Shown one piece after another: positions 51,634 through 63,005 of a stretch of 64,000 nt of DNA (position 1 is its first letter; every line of letters starts with the position of its first letter). The stretch comes from an uncultured Georgenia sp. (GTDB lineage: Bacteria > Actinomycetota > Actinomycetes > Actinomycetales > Actinomycetaceae). The notes under the pieces were generated by a model. It worked only from the letters and a program-made list of their open reading frames with translations, did not search any database and was not told the origin of the DNA. The translations under genes and the position numbers were made by a program. The stretch spans positions 22,434 to 86,433 of the forward strand of contig NZ_CALGNQ010000243.1 of NCBI RefSeq assembly GCF_937958535.1, read 5' to 3'.

Positions 51634-54117
51634 ATGGCCTCACGTCCAACGCCACGTGGGCGCGCCGTGCGCCCCGTCCAGCTCGTCGCCATGATGCTCG
51701 CCTTCCTCCTCATCGCCGTCGCGGGGGGTGTGCTCATGGCCGGCCTGCTGCTGCCCGCCGTCGGGTCGGTGGGGGCGATCGGGAACGCGACGACCGACCT
51801 GTTCGACGAGCTACCCACCGAGCTGGAGATCGACGAGCCGTCCGAGCAGAGCGTCATGCTCGACGCGGAGGGCAACGTGCTGGCGACCTTCTTCGCCGAG
51901 AACCGGGTGGTCGTCGGCTTCGACGAGATCTCCCAGCACATGAAGGACGCGGTGGTCGCCGTCGAGGACCGCCGCTTCTACGAGCACGGCGGCGTGGACC
52001 CCGAGGGCATCCTGCGGGCCACCGTCCGCAACCTCGCCGGCGGTGACCTCGAGGGTGCCTCGACGCTGACGCAGCAGTACGTGAAGAACGTGCAGATCGA
52101 GGAGAGCCGGGTGAAGAACGACCCCGAGCTCTACCAGGCGGCCACCGAGACGACGATCGCGCGCAAGCTGCGGGAGGCGCGCCTGGCGATCGCGCTCGAG
52201 CAGGTCCGGTCGAAGGACGAGATCCTCACCGGCTACCTCAACATCGCCCAGTTCGGGCCCTCCCAGTGGGGGGTGGAGGCCGCCGCACACCACTACTTCA
52301 ACAAGTCGGCAGCCGACCTCGACATCGCCGAGTCGGCGCTGCTCGCCGGCATCACCCAGTCCCCCGCCAAGTGGGACCCGGTGACCAACCCGGAGAACGC
52401 CGAGCGTCGCCGCAACACCGTCCTGGGCACCATGCTCAGCGAGGGCTTCATCACCCAGGCCGAGTACGACGAGGCTGTGGCGATCCCGGTCCCGGAGATG
52501 CTCGACGTCCAGGACGCGCCGCGCGGCTGCGGCGTCGCCGGCAACGCCGCCTACTTCTGCCAGTACGTCGTCAACGAGATCCTCAACAACGAGGCCTACG
52601 GCGAGACCGTCGAGGACCGGCGCCAGCTGCTCAACCGGGGCGGCCTGACGATCCACACCACCCTCGACCCGGAGAAGCAGGAGGCCGCCTTCGACGCCGT
52701 GACCGGGGCGGTCCCGATCGACGACCCGTCCGGCATCTCGGTGGCGCTGTCGTCGATCGAGCCGGGCACCGGCCGGATCTTCGCGATGGCGCAGAACACC
52801 AACTACGGCGTCGCCAACGAGAACGACCCCCGCGCCACGCAGGTGAACTACAACGTGGGCAAGTCCCACGGTGGCGGGTCCGGCTTCCAGTCCGGCTCGA
52901 CGTTCAAGGTCTTCACGCTGGTCCAGTGGCTCCGCGAGGGCAACTCGCTCATGGACCGGGTGAACTCGGCGAACCGGTTCTTCGCCCGCAAGGACTGGAC
53001 CATCTCCTGCGCCCCTGAGGTCGCCGACAACTACGAGCCGAAGAACCTCGAGGGCTTCGGGGGTGGCGTCGAGACCGTCCTGGAGTCCACCCGCACGTCG
53101 ATCAACACCTCCTTCGTCGTCATGGCCCAGCAGATGGACCTGTGCGACATCACCGGGATCGCGATGGACATGGGCGTGGAGACCGGCTCCGGTGAGCCGC
53201 TGCAGAACAACCCGGCGATGATCCTGGGCTCCAACACGGTGACCCCGCTGTCCATGGCCAACGCCTACGCCACGCTCGCCGCCGGCGGCATCGCCTGCGA
53301 GCCGGTGGCCATCACCCGGATCATCGACCGCACCGGTGAGGAGATCCCCGTCCCGCCGTCCGACTGCCAGCGGGTGCTGGAGGAGGACGTCGTGCGCGGC
53401 GTGAACCATGCCCTCCAGGCGGTCATGGGGCCGGAGTGGGACTCCACCGGCTCCACCGCACGGATCCCCGGCCGGCCCACCGCCGGCAAGACCGGGACGG
53501 CGAACGACGACACCCACGCCTGGTTCATCGGGTATGTCCCGCAGATGGCGGCCGCGGTGTGGATGGGGCACGCCGACCGCGACGAGCAGATGGGCTACGA
53601 GTACATCAACGGCATCTGGCGCAACCGGGTCTACGGCGGCCTCATCGCCGCCCCGACGTGGAAGGCCTACATGGAGCGGGCCACCGAGGGCATGCCCGTG
53701 GAGGACTTCGCCGACGCGCCGAGCCGGGTGGTCCACGGCGAGCGGCTGCGTGTCCCGAGCATCGGTGGGCAGACCGTCGAGGACGCCCGCCGCACGCTCG
53801 AGCAGGCCGGGTTCGACGTCCGCATGGGCCACGCCGTCGACTCCGGCTGGCCCGAGGGCCTCGCCGTGGCGACCAGCCCCGCGGCGGGGAGCGCGGCGCA
53901 GCGCGGGCAGACGGTGACGATCTACACCAGCGGCGGCCGGGCGGCCGAGACCGAGGACCGCTCCGACGAGGACCGTGACGACCGCGAGCGGCGCGAGAAC
54001 CGCGACCGCGACGAGGACCGCCGTCGGGGCGACGACCGGCGTGACAACGACCGGGGTCGCGACGACGGGGACCGCGGCGAACGCGGCAACCGGGGCCGCG
54101 GCGGGAACGACGACTGA
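51634..54117 (+). CDS. ponA2: bifunctional class A penicillin-binding protein with PASTA domain (PonA2 type)
   Basis: 827 aa. N-terminal membrane anchor (about residues 14-38), glycosyltransferase domain (VEDRRFYEHGGVDPEGI, STLTQQYVKN), transpeptidase domain with Ser nucleophile SGSTFKVF, SxN-type segment and KTGTANDD, then one PASTA domain (VPSIGGQTVEDARRTLEQAGF). The last ~45 residues are almost only Arg, Asp, Glu, Gly and Asn. Polymerises and cross-links peptidoglycan. Gene pair whiB4-ponA2 is conserved. Confidence 0.94.
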   Translation: MASRPTPRGRAVRPVQLVAMMLAFLLIAVAGGVLMAGLLLPAVGSVGAIGNATTDLFDELPTELEIDEPSEQSVMLDAEGNVLATFFAENRVVVGFDEISQHMKDAVVAVEDRRFYEHGGVDPEGILRATVRNLAGGDLEGASTLTQQYVKNVQIEESRVKNDPELYQAATETTIARKLREARLAIALEQVRSKDEILTGYLNIAQFGPSQWGVEAAAHHYFNKSAADLDIAESALLAGITQSPAKWDPVTNPENAERRRNTVLGTMLSEGFITQAEYDEAVAIPVPEMLDVQDAPRGCGVAGNAAYFCQYVVNEILNNEAYGETVEDRRQLLNRGGLTIHTTLDPEKQEAAFDAVTGAVPIDDPSGISVALSSIEPGTGRIFAMAQNTNYGVANENDPRATQVNYNVGKSHGGGSGFQSGSTFKVFTLVQWLREGNSLMDRVNSANRFFARKDWTISCAPEVADNYEPKNLEGFGGGVETVLESTRTSINTSFVVMAQQMDLCDITGIAMDMGVETGSGEPLQNNPAMILGSNTVTPLSMANAYATLAAGGIACEPVAITRIIDRTGEEIPVPPSDCQRVLEEDVVRGVNHALQAVMGPEWDSTGSTARIPGRPTAGKTGTANDDTHAWFIGYVPQMAAAVWMGHADRDEQMGYEYINGIWRNRVYGGLIAAPTWKAYMERATEGMPVEDFADAPSRVVHGERLRVPSIGGQTVEDARRTLEQAGFDVRMGHAVDSGWPEGLAVATSPAAGSAAQRGQTVTIYTSGGRAAETEDRSDEDRDDRERRENRDRDEDRRRGDDRRDNDRGRDDGDRGERGNRGRGGNDD

Positions 54118-54119
54118 GC

Positions 54120-55028
54120 GTGCTGCGACGACTCGCGGCGGGCCTGACCCTCGCCGCCGCCGGAGGCCTCGCGTGGGCGGTCGCCGAGACGCGCATGTTC
54201 ACCGTGCGGGTGCACGCCGTCCCCGTGCTCGCACCGGGGAGCCGCCCGCTGCGCATCCTCCACGTCTCCGACCTGCACCTCACCCCCGACCAGCGGCTCA
54301 AGCAGGAGTGGGTGCGCCGGCTCGCCGAGCTCGAGCCAGACCTCGTCGTCTCCACGGGTGACAACCTCGCCCACCGCGACGCCGTGCCCGCGGTCCGGTG
54401 TGCGCTCGGCCCGCTCCTCGACCTGCCCGGCGTCTTCGTCCTGGGGTCGAACGACATCTACGGACCGCAGCCGAAGAACCCGGCCCGCTACCTCCTCCCG
54501 CCGTCGCTGCGCCGGCCCACCACCGACGAGGCGCGCCGGCTGCCGGTCGACGACCTCGTCGCCACGCTGTCCTCCGGCGGCTGGCTCGACCTCGACAACG
54601 CCCGCGGCACTCTCGAGATCGCGGGGCAGACGGTGTCCTTCGTGGGGGTGGACGACCCGCACCTGGAACGCGACCGCTTCCCCGCTCCGGCCGAGCGGGC
54701 CGACCTCCACATCGGGGTGTCCCACGCCCCGTACACCCGCGTCCTGGACTCCATGCACGCCGACGGCTGTGACCTGATCCTGGCCGGGCACACCCACGGC
54801 GGTCAGCTGCGCGTCCCCGGGTACGGGGCCCTGGTGACCAACTGCGACCTCGACACCCGACGCGCCAGCGGCCTGCACGGGTGGCCCGGACCGCGCCCGG
54901 ACGAGGCCGGCGGCGCGGGCTCGACATGGCTCAACGTCTCCGCCGGCATGGGCACCTCCCCGTACACGCCGGTGCGTTTCGCCTGCCGCCCTGAGGTCAG
55001 CGTCCTCCAGCTGCTCCCCCGCTCCTGA
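54120..55028 (+). CDS. membrane-anchored metallophosphoesterase
   Basis: 302 aa. A hydrophobic N-terminal signal anchor precedes calcineurin-like motifs ILHVSDLHLTP, VSTGDNLAH, GSNDIYG (Asn-Asp in place of the usual GNHD/E), and LAGHTHGGQLRVPGYG. Corresponds by context to Rv3683. GTG at 54120, two nt after the ponA2 stop, so co-transcribed. An envelope-facing phosphoesterase (YkuE-like) is likely; substrate unknown. Confidence 0.87.
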   Translation: MLRRLAAGLTLAAAGGLAWAVAETRMFTVRVHAVPVLAPGSRPLRILHVSDLHLTPDQRLKQEWVRRLAELEPDLVVSTGDNLAHRDAVPAVRCALGPLLDLPGVFVLGSNDIYGPQPKNPARYLLPPSLRRPTTDEARRLPVDDLVATLSSGGWLDLDNARGTLEIAGQTVSFVGVDDPHLERDRFPAPAERADLHIGVSHAPYTRVLDSMHADGCDLILAGHTHGGQLRVPGYGALVTNCDLDTRRASGLHGWPGPRPDEAGGAGSTWLNVSAGMGTSPYTPVRFACRPEVSVLQLLPRS

Positions 55029-55083
55029 GGCGATCCTGGTCACACCCGGGGCAGCGGGTTTCACTCCTGCGGGCCGGCTCCGG

Positions 55084-55089
55084 TATCCT
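55084..55089 (+). promoter_or_regulatory. candidate -10 of tRNA-Pro
   Basis: TATCCT, 13 nt upstream of the tRNA 5' end; TTCACT about 18 nt further upstream may be a weak -35. Confidence 0.45.
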
Positions 55090-55102
55090 GGTCGGGCTGC
55101 AT

Positions 55103-55179
55103 CGGGGTGTGGCGCAGCTTGGTAGCGCGCCTCGTTCGGGACGAGGAGGTCGTGGGTTCAAATCCCGCCACCCCGACCA
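55103..55179 (+). tRNA. tRNA-Pro (anticodon CGG), CCA encoded
   Basis: 77 nt. Acceptor CGGGGTG pairs with CACCCCG; anticodon loop TTCGGGA with CGG at 55137-55139; T-loop TTCAAAT; discriminator A and genomic CCA at 55177-55179. Followed at once by a terminator. Confidence 0.96.
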
Positions 55180-55183
55180 AGGG

Positions 55184-55214
55184 AAAGGCCCGGAACCACT
55201 GGTTCTGGGCCTTT
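55184..55214. terminator. terminator between tRNA-Pro and the DUF3152 gene
   Basis: 14-bp stem with one G-T wobble (55184-55197 with 55201-55214), ACT loop, ending in TTT; serves both converging transcripts. Confidence 0.8.
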
Positions 55215-55222
55215 CGCCGTCG

Positions 55223-56008
55223 TCAGCCGCTCGCGGCGGGCCAGCCGTTGGGGCGGCAGCCGTCCAGCCCCAGGGTCTGCTGCACCATGACCGGGGCGAG
55301 CGCCCCGGATGCCGGGCAGCGTACGTGCGGGTGGCCCAGCACGTGCCCCACCTCGTGGTTGACGAGGTAGTGCCGGTAGTCGGCCACCGTGCCGCCGGCC
55401 TCGAGGAACGGCTCGGCTCCGTGGGCCCACCGCTGGGCGTTGAGGACGGCGTAGCCCACCCGGCCGCAGGAGACCCGGCCCGCGGTGTCGACCGGGGCGC
55501 ACAGCTCGTCGGTGGTGGCCGGGGAGGCGAGGGTGATGTCGATGTCGGCCTCGCCGTCGGTGCGGGCGAAGACCACCGAGCCGTCGTGCCCCCACCCGCG
55601 CGGGTCGTTGAGGGTGTCCATCACCTGACGGGCGAACTCCGTCCCGTTGACGGCCAGGCCGCGCTCGACCGCGACGCGGACGGTGACCACCCGCTCGGCC
55701 TCCCGGGGCGCCGGCTCGGAGCCGGGCACGGTCCGCAGCTCACCGCCGGCGTCGTGCGGCACGTCGAGGCGCCACAGGCCGCCCTGCGCGCGTACGGCCT
55801 CACCCGCCGGGCTCTTGGGCGGCAGCACCCGCCATCCCTCGCCGAGGAGGTCGGGCGGACGCCACACCTCGAGGAGGTGCGGCACCCGCAGCAGCTTCGT
55901 GGTCCCGGACCGCCCGGAGGGCTCGGTGCCCGGCTCGGTGTCCGTGGTCGTGCCCGCGAGGACGGCGAGGCACACCAGGAGCAGCGCCGCCCAGCGACCC
56001 CGCCTCAT
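55223..56008 (-). CDS. DUF3152 secreted zincin-like protein
   Basis: 261 aa. N-terminal signal sequence MRRGRWAALLLVCLAVLAG, Thr/Pro-rich stretch, then the DUF3152 domain with HEVGHVLGHPH, the metzincin-type HEXXHXXGXXH zinc motif, and paired Cys (ELCAPVD, VSCGRVG; VRCPAS, DGCRPN). DUF3152 is an actinobacterial family; protease activity is inferred from the motif. SD GGGAGGTGG before the ATG, -10 candidate TACCAT at 56037-56042. Confidence 0.83.
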   Translation of the reverse strand: MRRGRWAALLLVCLAVLAGTTTDTEPGTEPSGRSGTTKLLRVPHLLEVWRPPDLLGEGWRVLPPKSPAGEAVRAQGGLWRLDVPHDAGGELRTVPGSEPAPREAERVVTVRVAVERGLAVNGTEFARQVMDTLNDPRGWGHDGSVVFARTDGEADIDITLASPATTDELCAPVDTAGRVSCGRVGYAVLNAQRWAHGAEPFLEAGGTVADYRHYLVNHEVGHVLGHPHVRCPASGALAPVMVQQTLGLDGCRPNGWPAASG

Positions 56009-56059
56009 GCCACCTCCCGACCGTCAGCCTCCCCCCATGGTAGGGACGGGCGGGGGTGC

Positions 56060-56434
56060 TCAGCCCTGCTGCTGGGCCTGCGCCTCGGCCACCTTGGTGC
56101 GGACCTCGTCCATGTCGAGCTCCTTGACCTGGGTGATGAGCTGCTCCAGCTGCGGCCCGGGCAGCGCACCCGCCTGGGAGAACACCAGGATGCCCTCCCG
56201 GAACGCCATGAGCGTGGGGATGGCCGTGATGCCGGCCTGGGCGGCGAGCTCCTGCTCGGCCTCGGTGTCGACCTTGGCGAAGACGACGTCGGTGTGCTTC
56301 TCCGACGCCTTCTCGTAGACCGGGGCGAAGCTCTTGCAGGGACCGCACCAGTCGGCCCAGAAGTCGATGAGGACGATGTCGTTGTCGGTGATCGTCTGCT
56401 CGATCGTGCTCGCCGTGACGTCGGTGGTTGCCAT
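56060..56434 (-). CDS. trxA: thioredoxin
   Basis: 124 aa. Active site WCGPC with Cys30 and Cys33, cis-Pro in ITAIPTLM. Cytoplasmic disulfide reductase; slightly longer than E. coli TrxA through a Gln/Ala-rich tail. The ATG at 56434 has SD AGGAGAAGG; the palindrome TGTCCGGACA (56454-56463) lies 19 nt upstream. Divergent from the S9 peptidase gene. Confidence 0.93.
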   Translation of the reverse strand: MATTDVTASTIEQTITDNDIVLIDFWADWCGPCKSFAPVYEKASEKHTDVVFAKVDTEAEQELAAQAGITAIPTLMAFREGILVFSQAGALPGPQLEQLITQVKELDMDEVRTKVAEAQAQQQG

Positions 56435-56521
56435 GCCTTCTCCTGTCGATGGATGTCCGGACAGGTCAACACCCCGCGCCCACAACTATTCCGGGAGCGT
56501 CCCGGGCGCACGACGTCGACC

Positions 56522-56527
56522 TACGCT
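56522..56527 (+). promoter_or_regulatory. -10 box of leaderless S9 peptidase gene
   Basis: TACGCT, 7-nt spacer TGGTCTC, ATG at 56535. Confidence 0.5.
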
Positions 56528-56534
56528 TGGTCTC

Positions 56535-58394
56535 ATGTCGAGGTTGTCACGCCGGGGCCGCCTGCGCACGCGCGGCGCGCGGACCGTCGCCGGGTGGCCG
56601 CCGCCGGTGTGGGAGCAGCGCTTCCGCGCCGGCGAGGTCGAGGTCCCCGACTGGGCGCGTGACGCCCCCGACCGCGCCTGCGTCGTCGCCACGGTGGACG
56701 GCCGGCCGCAGGTCCACTCGTGGGAGGCGAGCACCGGCCGGCTGGTCCCGGCCACCGACCGGCCGGCGGGCACCACCGAGGCACTGGTCGACCCGCCGGG
56801 GAACTGGCTGTGGTGGTTCGACGACACCGAGGGGGACGAGTTCGGCATCTGGCGGCGCCAGCCCTTCGGGTCACCGCCCGGCTCGCCGACCGAGACTCCG
56901 GTCCCGCTGCCACCGGCCTACTCCGCCGGGCTGCACCTGGCTCGCGACGGCACCGGCGTGGTGGGCCGCAGCGACCCCGACCAGGGCACGACGATCCACC
57001 AGATCTTCCTCGGCCCGCTCGCCGCGTCCTCCGCGCCGGTCCTCCTGTACCGCAGTGAGCACGACGCCGAGGCCGCAGCGCTCAGCGACGACGGCAACCT
57101 GCTCGCCGTCGGGCACGCCGAGCACGGGGATGCCCGCCACCCGGCCCTGCGGATCGTCGCGGCGGACACCGGCGCCCGCCTCGTCGAGCTGTGGGACGGC
57201 CCGGGGCTCGGGCTCTGGGCGCTGGACTTCGCCCCACTCCCCGGCGACCCCCGCCTGCTCGTGCTGCACGAGCGCATCGGGACACCCCGCGCCGCCGTGT
57301 GGGACGTCCGCAGCGGCGGGTGGCGCGAGCTGGCACTCGACGTCGACGGCGAGGTCGCCGACGCCACCTGGTACCCGTCCGGGGACGCGGTGCTGCTCGC
57401 CGTCGACCACGCCGCCCGCACCCGGCTGTACCGCCACGACCTCCGCACCGGACGGAGCTCGCTCGTCGGACCCACCGACGGCACGGTCGACGAGGCCACG
57501 GCCCGGCCCGACGACGAGGTCTGGTACTCGTGGTCCTCCGCGGCCCAGCCGCGCAGCGTGCGCACCACCCGCACCGGGGAGGTCCTCATCCACCCGGTGG
57601 GGCCGCGGCCGCGCCCGTCGGTCGGCGTCCGGGACGTCCACGTGCCCGGCCCGGGCGGGACCGTCCACTCCCTCCTCCGGCTGCCGACCCGGGGGACGGC
57701 GCCGTACCCGGTGGTCGTCGACGTCCACGGCGGCCCGGCGGACCACCGATCGGACGCGTTCTCCCCGACCCTCGCGGCGTGGGTCGACCACGGCTTCGCC
57801 GTCCTCAGCGTGAACTTCCGCGGCTCCACCGGCTACGGGACGTCGTGGCGCGACGCGATCGAGGGTCAGGTCGGCTTCGCCGAGCTGGCGGACATCGCCG
57901 CGGTCCACGAGCACCTCGTGCAGGACGGCACGGTGGACCCGGACCGCTCGGTCCTCGCCGGGGCGTCGTGGGGTGGCTACCTCACCCTGCTCGGACTGGG
58001 CACCCAGCCGGGCCGGTGGTCGCTGGGGCTGGCGGACGTGCCGGTGGCCGACTACCGGGCGGCCTACGAGGACGAGATGGCCTCGCTGCAGGCCTTCGAC
58101 CGCGCACTGTTCGGCGGCAGCCCGGACGAGGTGCCGGAGGCGTACGAGACGGCGAGCCCGATCACCTACGTCGACGCGGTGCGGGCCCCGGTGCTGCTGC
58201 TCGCCGGGCTCAACGACCCACGCTGCCCGCTGCGCCAGGTGGAGAACTACGCCCGGGCGCTGCGCGAACGGGGGAAGGTCGTCGAGCTGTACCAGTACGG
58301 CGCCGGGCACGGCTCGCACGTGGCCGACGAGCGGGTGCGGCAGATGCGCGTCCAGCTCGACTTCGTCCGCCGCCACCTCGGCCTGCCCGGGTGA
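56535..58394 (+). CDS. S9-family prolyl oligopeptidase-like peptidase
   Basis: 619 aa. N-terminal beta-propeller region, C-terminal alpha/beta-hydrolase with HGGPADHR oxyanion segment, nucleophile Ser478 in GASWGGYLTLLG, Asp in GLNDPRCPLRQ and His in YGAGHGSHV. No signal peptide; cytoplasmic acyl-aminoacyl- or oligopeptidase activity is likely. The ATG at 56535 is set by the -10 box; the frame is open 67 codons upstream across the trxA promoter. Confidence 0.88.
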   Translation: MSRLSRRGRLRTRGARTVAGWPPPVWEQRFRAGEVEVPDWARDAPDRACVVATVDGRPQVHSWEASTGRLVPATDRPAGTTEALVDPPGNWLWWFDDTEGDEFGIWRRQPFGSPPGSPTETPVPLPPAYSAGLHLARDGTGVVGRSDPDQGTTIHQIFLGPLAASSAPVLLYRSEHDAEAAALSDDGNLLAVGHAEHGDARHPALRIVAADTGARLVELWDGPGLGLWALDFAPLPGDPRLLVLHERIGTPRAAVWDVRSGGWRELALDVDGEVADATWYPSGDAVLLAVDHAARTRLYRHDLRTGRSSLVGPTDGTVDEATARPDDEVWYSWSSAAQPRSVRTTRTGEVLIHPVGPRPRPSVGVRDVHVPGPGGTVHSLLRLPTRGTAPYPVVVDVHGGPADHRSDAFSPTLAAWVDHGFAVLSVNFRGSTGYGTSWRDAIEGQVGFAELADIAAVHEHLVQDGTVDPDRSVLAGASWGGYLTLLGLGTQPGRWSLGLADVPVADYRAAYEDEMASLQAFDRALFGGSPDEVPEAYETASPITYVDAVRAPVLLLAGLNDPRCPLRQVENYARALRERGKVVELYQYGAGHGSHVADERVRQMRVQLDFVRRHLGLPG

Positions 58395-58396
58395 CA

Positions 58397-58429
58397 CGCC
58401 GCCGGCCGGCCTGAGCCGGGCCGGCGGCG
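58397..58429. terminator. bidirectional terminator between S9 peptidase gene and asd
   Basis: 11-bp outer stem (58397-58407 with 58419-58429) plus an inner GGC/GCC pair around CTGA, one-base bulge. Confidence 0.75.
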
Positions 58430-58442
58430 CGGGGACGTCGCG

Positions 58443-60784
<2,342 letters not shown>

Positions 60785-60853
60785 GTGTGGATGCTTTCGC
60801 TGTCGGGAGCACAGTGGGCCCGCCCTGTGGGGCGCGGCCCCGGAACGCAGCAC

Positions 60854-60859
60854 AGTGTA
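60854..60859 (-). promoter_or_regulatory. candidate -10 of lysC-asd
   Basis: TACACT on the minus strand; leader of roughly 65 nt to the GTG. Confidence 0.45.
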
Positions 60860-60914
60860 GAACGATCTCAGTCCGCGGGCAGGGGGCTGTCCGCCCGCTG
60901 AGCGGGCCCGGCCG

Positions 60915-61691
60915 TCATCCCGCGAGCACGTCCCAGCCGAGCCGGGCGATCAGGCCGAGGACGACGACCAGGAAGACGACCCGGACGAAGCCGCTGCCAC
61001 GCGCCACGGCCATCCGCGCGCCGATGTAGCCGCCGGTGAGGTTGGCGACCCCCATCGCCACGCCCAGCCCCCACAGCACCGCCCCGTAGGGCACGAAGAA
61101 GAGGAGCGCCCCGAGGTTGGTGGCGAAGTTGACGATCTTCGCCAGGGCCGACGCCGGGAGGAAGGCGTAGCCGAGGACGGAGACGAGGCTGATGACGAGG
61201 AAGGTTCCGGTGCCCGGCCCGAGCAGGCCGTCGTAGCCGCCGATCCCCAGGCCGAGCGCGGCGGCCGCCAGGTGGTGGCCCCGCCCCGACCAGCGCAGGT
61301 CGGTCTGTGCCCCGAGCCTGGGCCGGGCGATGGTCCAGGCGGCCACGGCGAGGAGCACGACGAGGACGATCGGGGTGAAGAGGTCCTCCGGGATCCGGGA
61401 GGCGAGCGCCGCACCGCCGACCGCCCCGAGGAGGGCGGCGAGCGCCATCGGTGCCGCGGTGCGCAGGTCGGGGCCGACGCGGCGGTAGTAGGTCAGCGCA
61501 CTGACCGACGTGCCCATGATCGAGCCGAGCTTGTTCGTCGCAAGGGCCTGCACCGGGGTGATCCCCGGGACGAGGAGCAGGGCCGGCAGCTGGATGAGGC
61601 CCCCACCGCCGACGACGGCGTCGACCCAGCCGGCGCTGAGCGCGGCGAGCAGGAGGAGGGCGACGCTGAGCGCGTCGAGGTCGAGGGGCAC
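60915..61691 (-). CDS. TSUP-family permease (TauE/SafE sulfite-exporter type)
   Basis: 258 aa, about 7-8 helices. The opening block [21 protein letters not shown] and the second repeat [22 protein letters not shown] are the two TauE/SafE signatures. Moves small anions such as sulfite or organosulfonates; substrate unknown. Two GTGs are possible: 61691, 6 nt after CAGGAT and nearer the family start, is preferred; 61709 is the alternative. Confidence 0.85.
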   Translation of the reverse strand: MPLDLDALSVALLLLAALSAGWVDAVVGGGGLIQLPALLLVPGITPVQALATNKLGSIMGTSVSALTYYRRVGPDLRTAAPMALAALLGAVGGAALASRIPEDLFTPIVLVVLLAVAAWTIARPRLGAQTDLRWSGRGHHLAAAALGLGIGGYDGLLGPGTGTFLVISLVSVLGYAFLPASALAKIVNFATNLGALLFFVPYGAVLWGLGVAMGVANLTGGYIGARMAVARGSGFVRVVFLVVVLGLIARLGWDVLAG

Positions 61692-61708
61692 GGGGTCATC
61701 CTGCCGCA

Positions 61709-61731
61709 CGGCCCCGCGCGGGGCGGGGCCG
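61709..61731 (-). terminator. hairpin after the DUF5063 gene
   Basis: 8-bp stem CGGCCCCG/CGGGGCCG (61709-61716 with 61724-61731), 7-nt loop, between the DUF5063 gene and the TSUP permease gene. Confidence 0.55.
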
Positions 61732-61757
61732 GGCGGACCTCGCGCGACGGGGCCGGC

Positions 61758-62351
61758 TCAGTCGCCGTCGGCGTGGAGGGCGTCGAACTGGGCGTCGGCG
61801 GCGACGTCGGCGGGGATGTCCAGCCGCACGTGCGCGAGGATCGACAGCAGGGTCCGCAGCGCCGCGGCCGCCCGGTCTCCCCAGTTGGACAGGTAGGAGA
61901 ACTGCCACCACCACAGCGCCTCGAGGACGTTGCCGGCGCGGTGGTGCTGCAGCCCCCGGCGCAACGCCAGCGCGACCTCGGCGACGTCGGCCGACAGGCT
62001 CCCGGAGACGGAGACGTTGTCGACGAGCGGGTCGGGGACCTCGCGGTACTCGTCGAGACCGTCGAAGGCGTTCGCCAGACCGAGCCGGAGCGGGTCGGCG
62101 TCGGGCTCCTCACCGTCGTCGGGCTCGAACCGCTGGGGCGGGACGACGTCGACGACAGCGCCCAGACGGGCGCCCGCTGCGCTGAGGTCGGCCAGGGCGA
62201 GGAGCAGGAGGGAGATGGCGGCGTCCGGGTGGTTGCCGGCCGCTACCTCGGTGGCGGTGTCGAGGAAGCGCTCGGACTCGGCGGCCATCGCCCCGGCGAG
62301 GGCGTGGAGGTCGGCGAGCTCCTGCCGGGCGGTGTCGGTCTCCTCAGGCAT
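61758..62351 (-). CDS. DUF5063 protein
   Basis: 197 aa, soluble and helical. Conserved features include [16 protein letters not shown] and [24 protein letters not shown] near the C-terminus. Function unknown; found next to recR in many actinobacteria, so a link to recombination or replication is possible but unproven. ATG at 62351 with SD GGAGG, overlapping the recR 3' end by 8 nt. Confidence 0.8.
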   Translation of the reverse strand: MPEETDTARQELADLHALAGAMAAESERFLDTATEVAAGNHPDAAISLLLLALADLSAAGARLGAVVDVVPPQRFEPDDGEEPDADPLRLGLANAFDGLDEYREVPDPLVDNVSVSGSLSADVAEVALALRRGLQHHRAGNVLEALWWWQFSYLSNWGDRAAAALRTLLSILAHVRLDIPADVAADAQFDALHADGD

Positions 62352-62943
62352 CGATCCTCCTGCGTCCTTCGAACGCTCGGCCGAGGGTGATCTCGTCGGC
62401 GTACTCCAAGTCTCCGCCGACCGGCAGGCCGGACGCGAGCCGGGAGACCGGCACCCCCATCCCGCGCAGCATCCGGGCGAGGTAGGTGGCGGTGGCCTCA
62501 CCCTCGATGTTCGGGTCGGTGGCGAGGATGACCTCGCTGACCTTCCCGTCGGCGAGGCGGGTCATGAGCTCACGGATGCGCAGGTCGTCGGGGCCGACCC
62601 CGTTGATCGGGTTGATGGCGCCGCCGAGCACGTGGTACTTCCCGCGGAACTCGCGGGTGCGCTCGATGGCGACGACGTCCTTGGCCTCCTCGACGACGCA
62701 CAGGACGTCGTCGCTGCGGCGCGGGTCGGTGCAGATCCGGCAGCGCTCCCCCTCGGAGACGTTGCCGCAGACCTCGCAGAACCGGACCTTGCTCTTCACC
62801 TCGGTGAGCGCGTGGGCCAGGCGCTCCACGTCGGCGGTGTCCGCCGCCAGGACGTGGAACGCGATGCGCTGGGCGCTCTTCGGCCCGATCCCGGGGAGTC
62901 GACCGAGCTCGTCGATGAGGTCCTGCACCGCGCCTTCGTACAC
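62344..62943 (-). CDS. recR: recombination protein RecR
   Basis: 199 aa. RecFOR pathway. N-terminal helix-hairpin-helix [19 protein letters not shown]4 zinc finger (FCEVCGN and RCRICTD), TOPRIM domain with [17 protein letters not shown] at 62943 lies 6 nt after TAGGCT. The YbaB/EbfC gene normally placed between dnaX and recR is absent; the gap to dnaX is 62 nt. Confidence 0.96.
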   Translation of the reverse strand: MYEGAVQDLIDELGRLPGIGPKSAQRIAFHVLAADTADVERLAHALTEVKSKVRFCEVCGNVSEGERCRICTDPRRSDDVLCVVEEAKDVVAIERTREFRGKYHVLGGAINPINGVGPDDLRIRELMTRLADGKVSEVILATDPNIEGEATATYLARMLRGMGVPVSRLASGLPVGGDLEYADEITLGRAFEGRRRIDA

Positions 62944-62949
62944 CCGGCC

Positions 62950-62955
62950 AGCCTA
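62950..62955 (-). promoter_or_regulatory. -10 box of leaderless recR
   Basis: TAGGCT, spacer GGCCGG (6 nt), GTG at 62943. Confidence 0.6.
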
Positions 62956-63005
62956 CGCCGGACCTGGGACACGGTCGGGCAGGCGCCGCCGTGGGGCTGG
63001 TGCGG

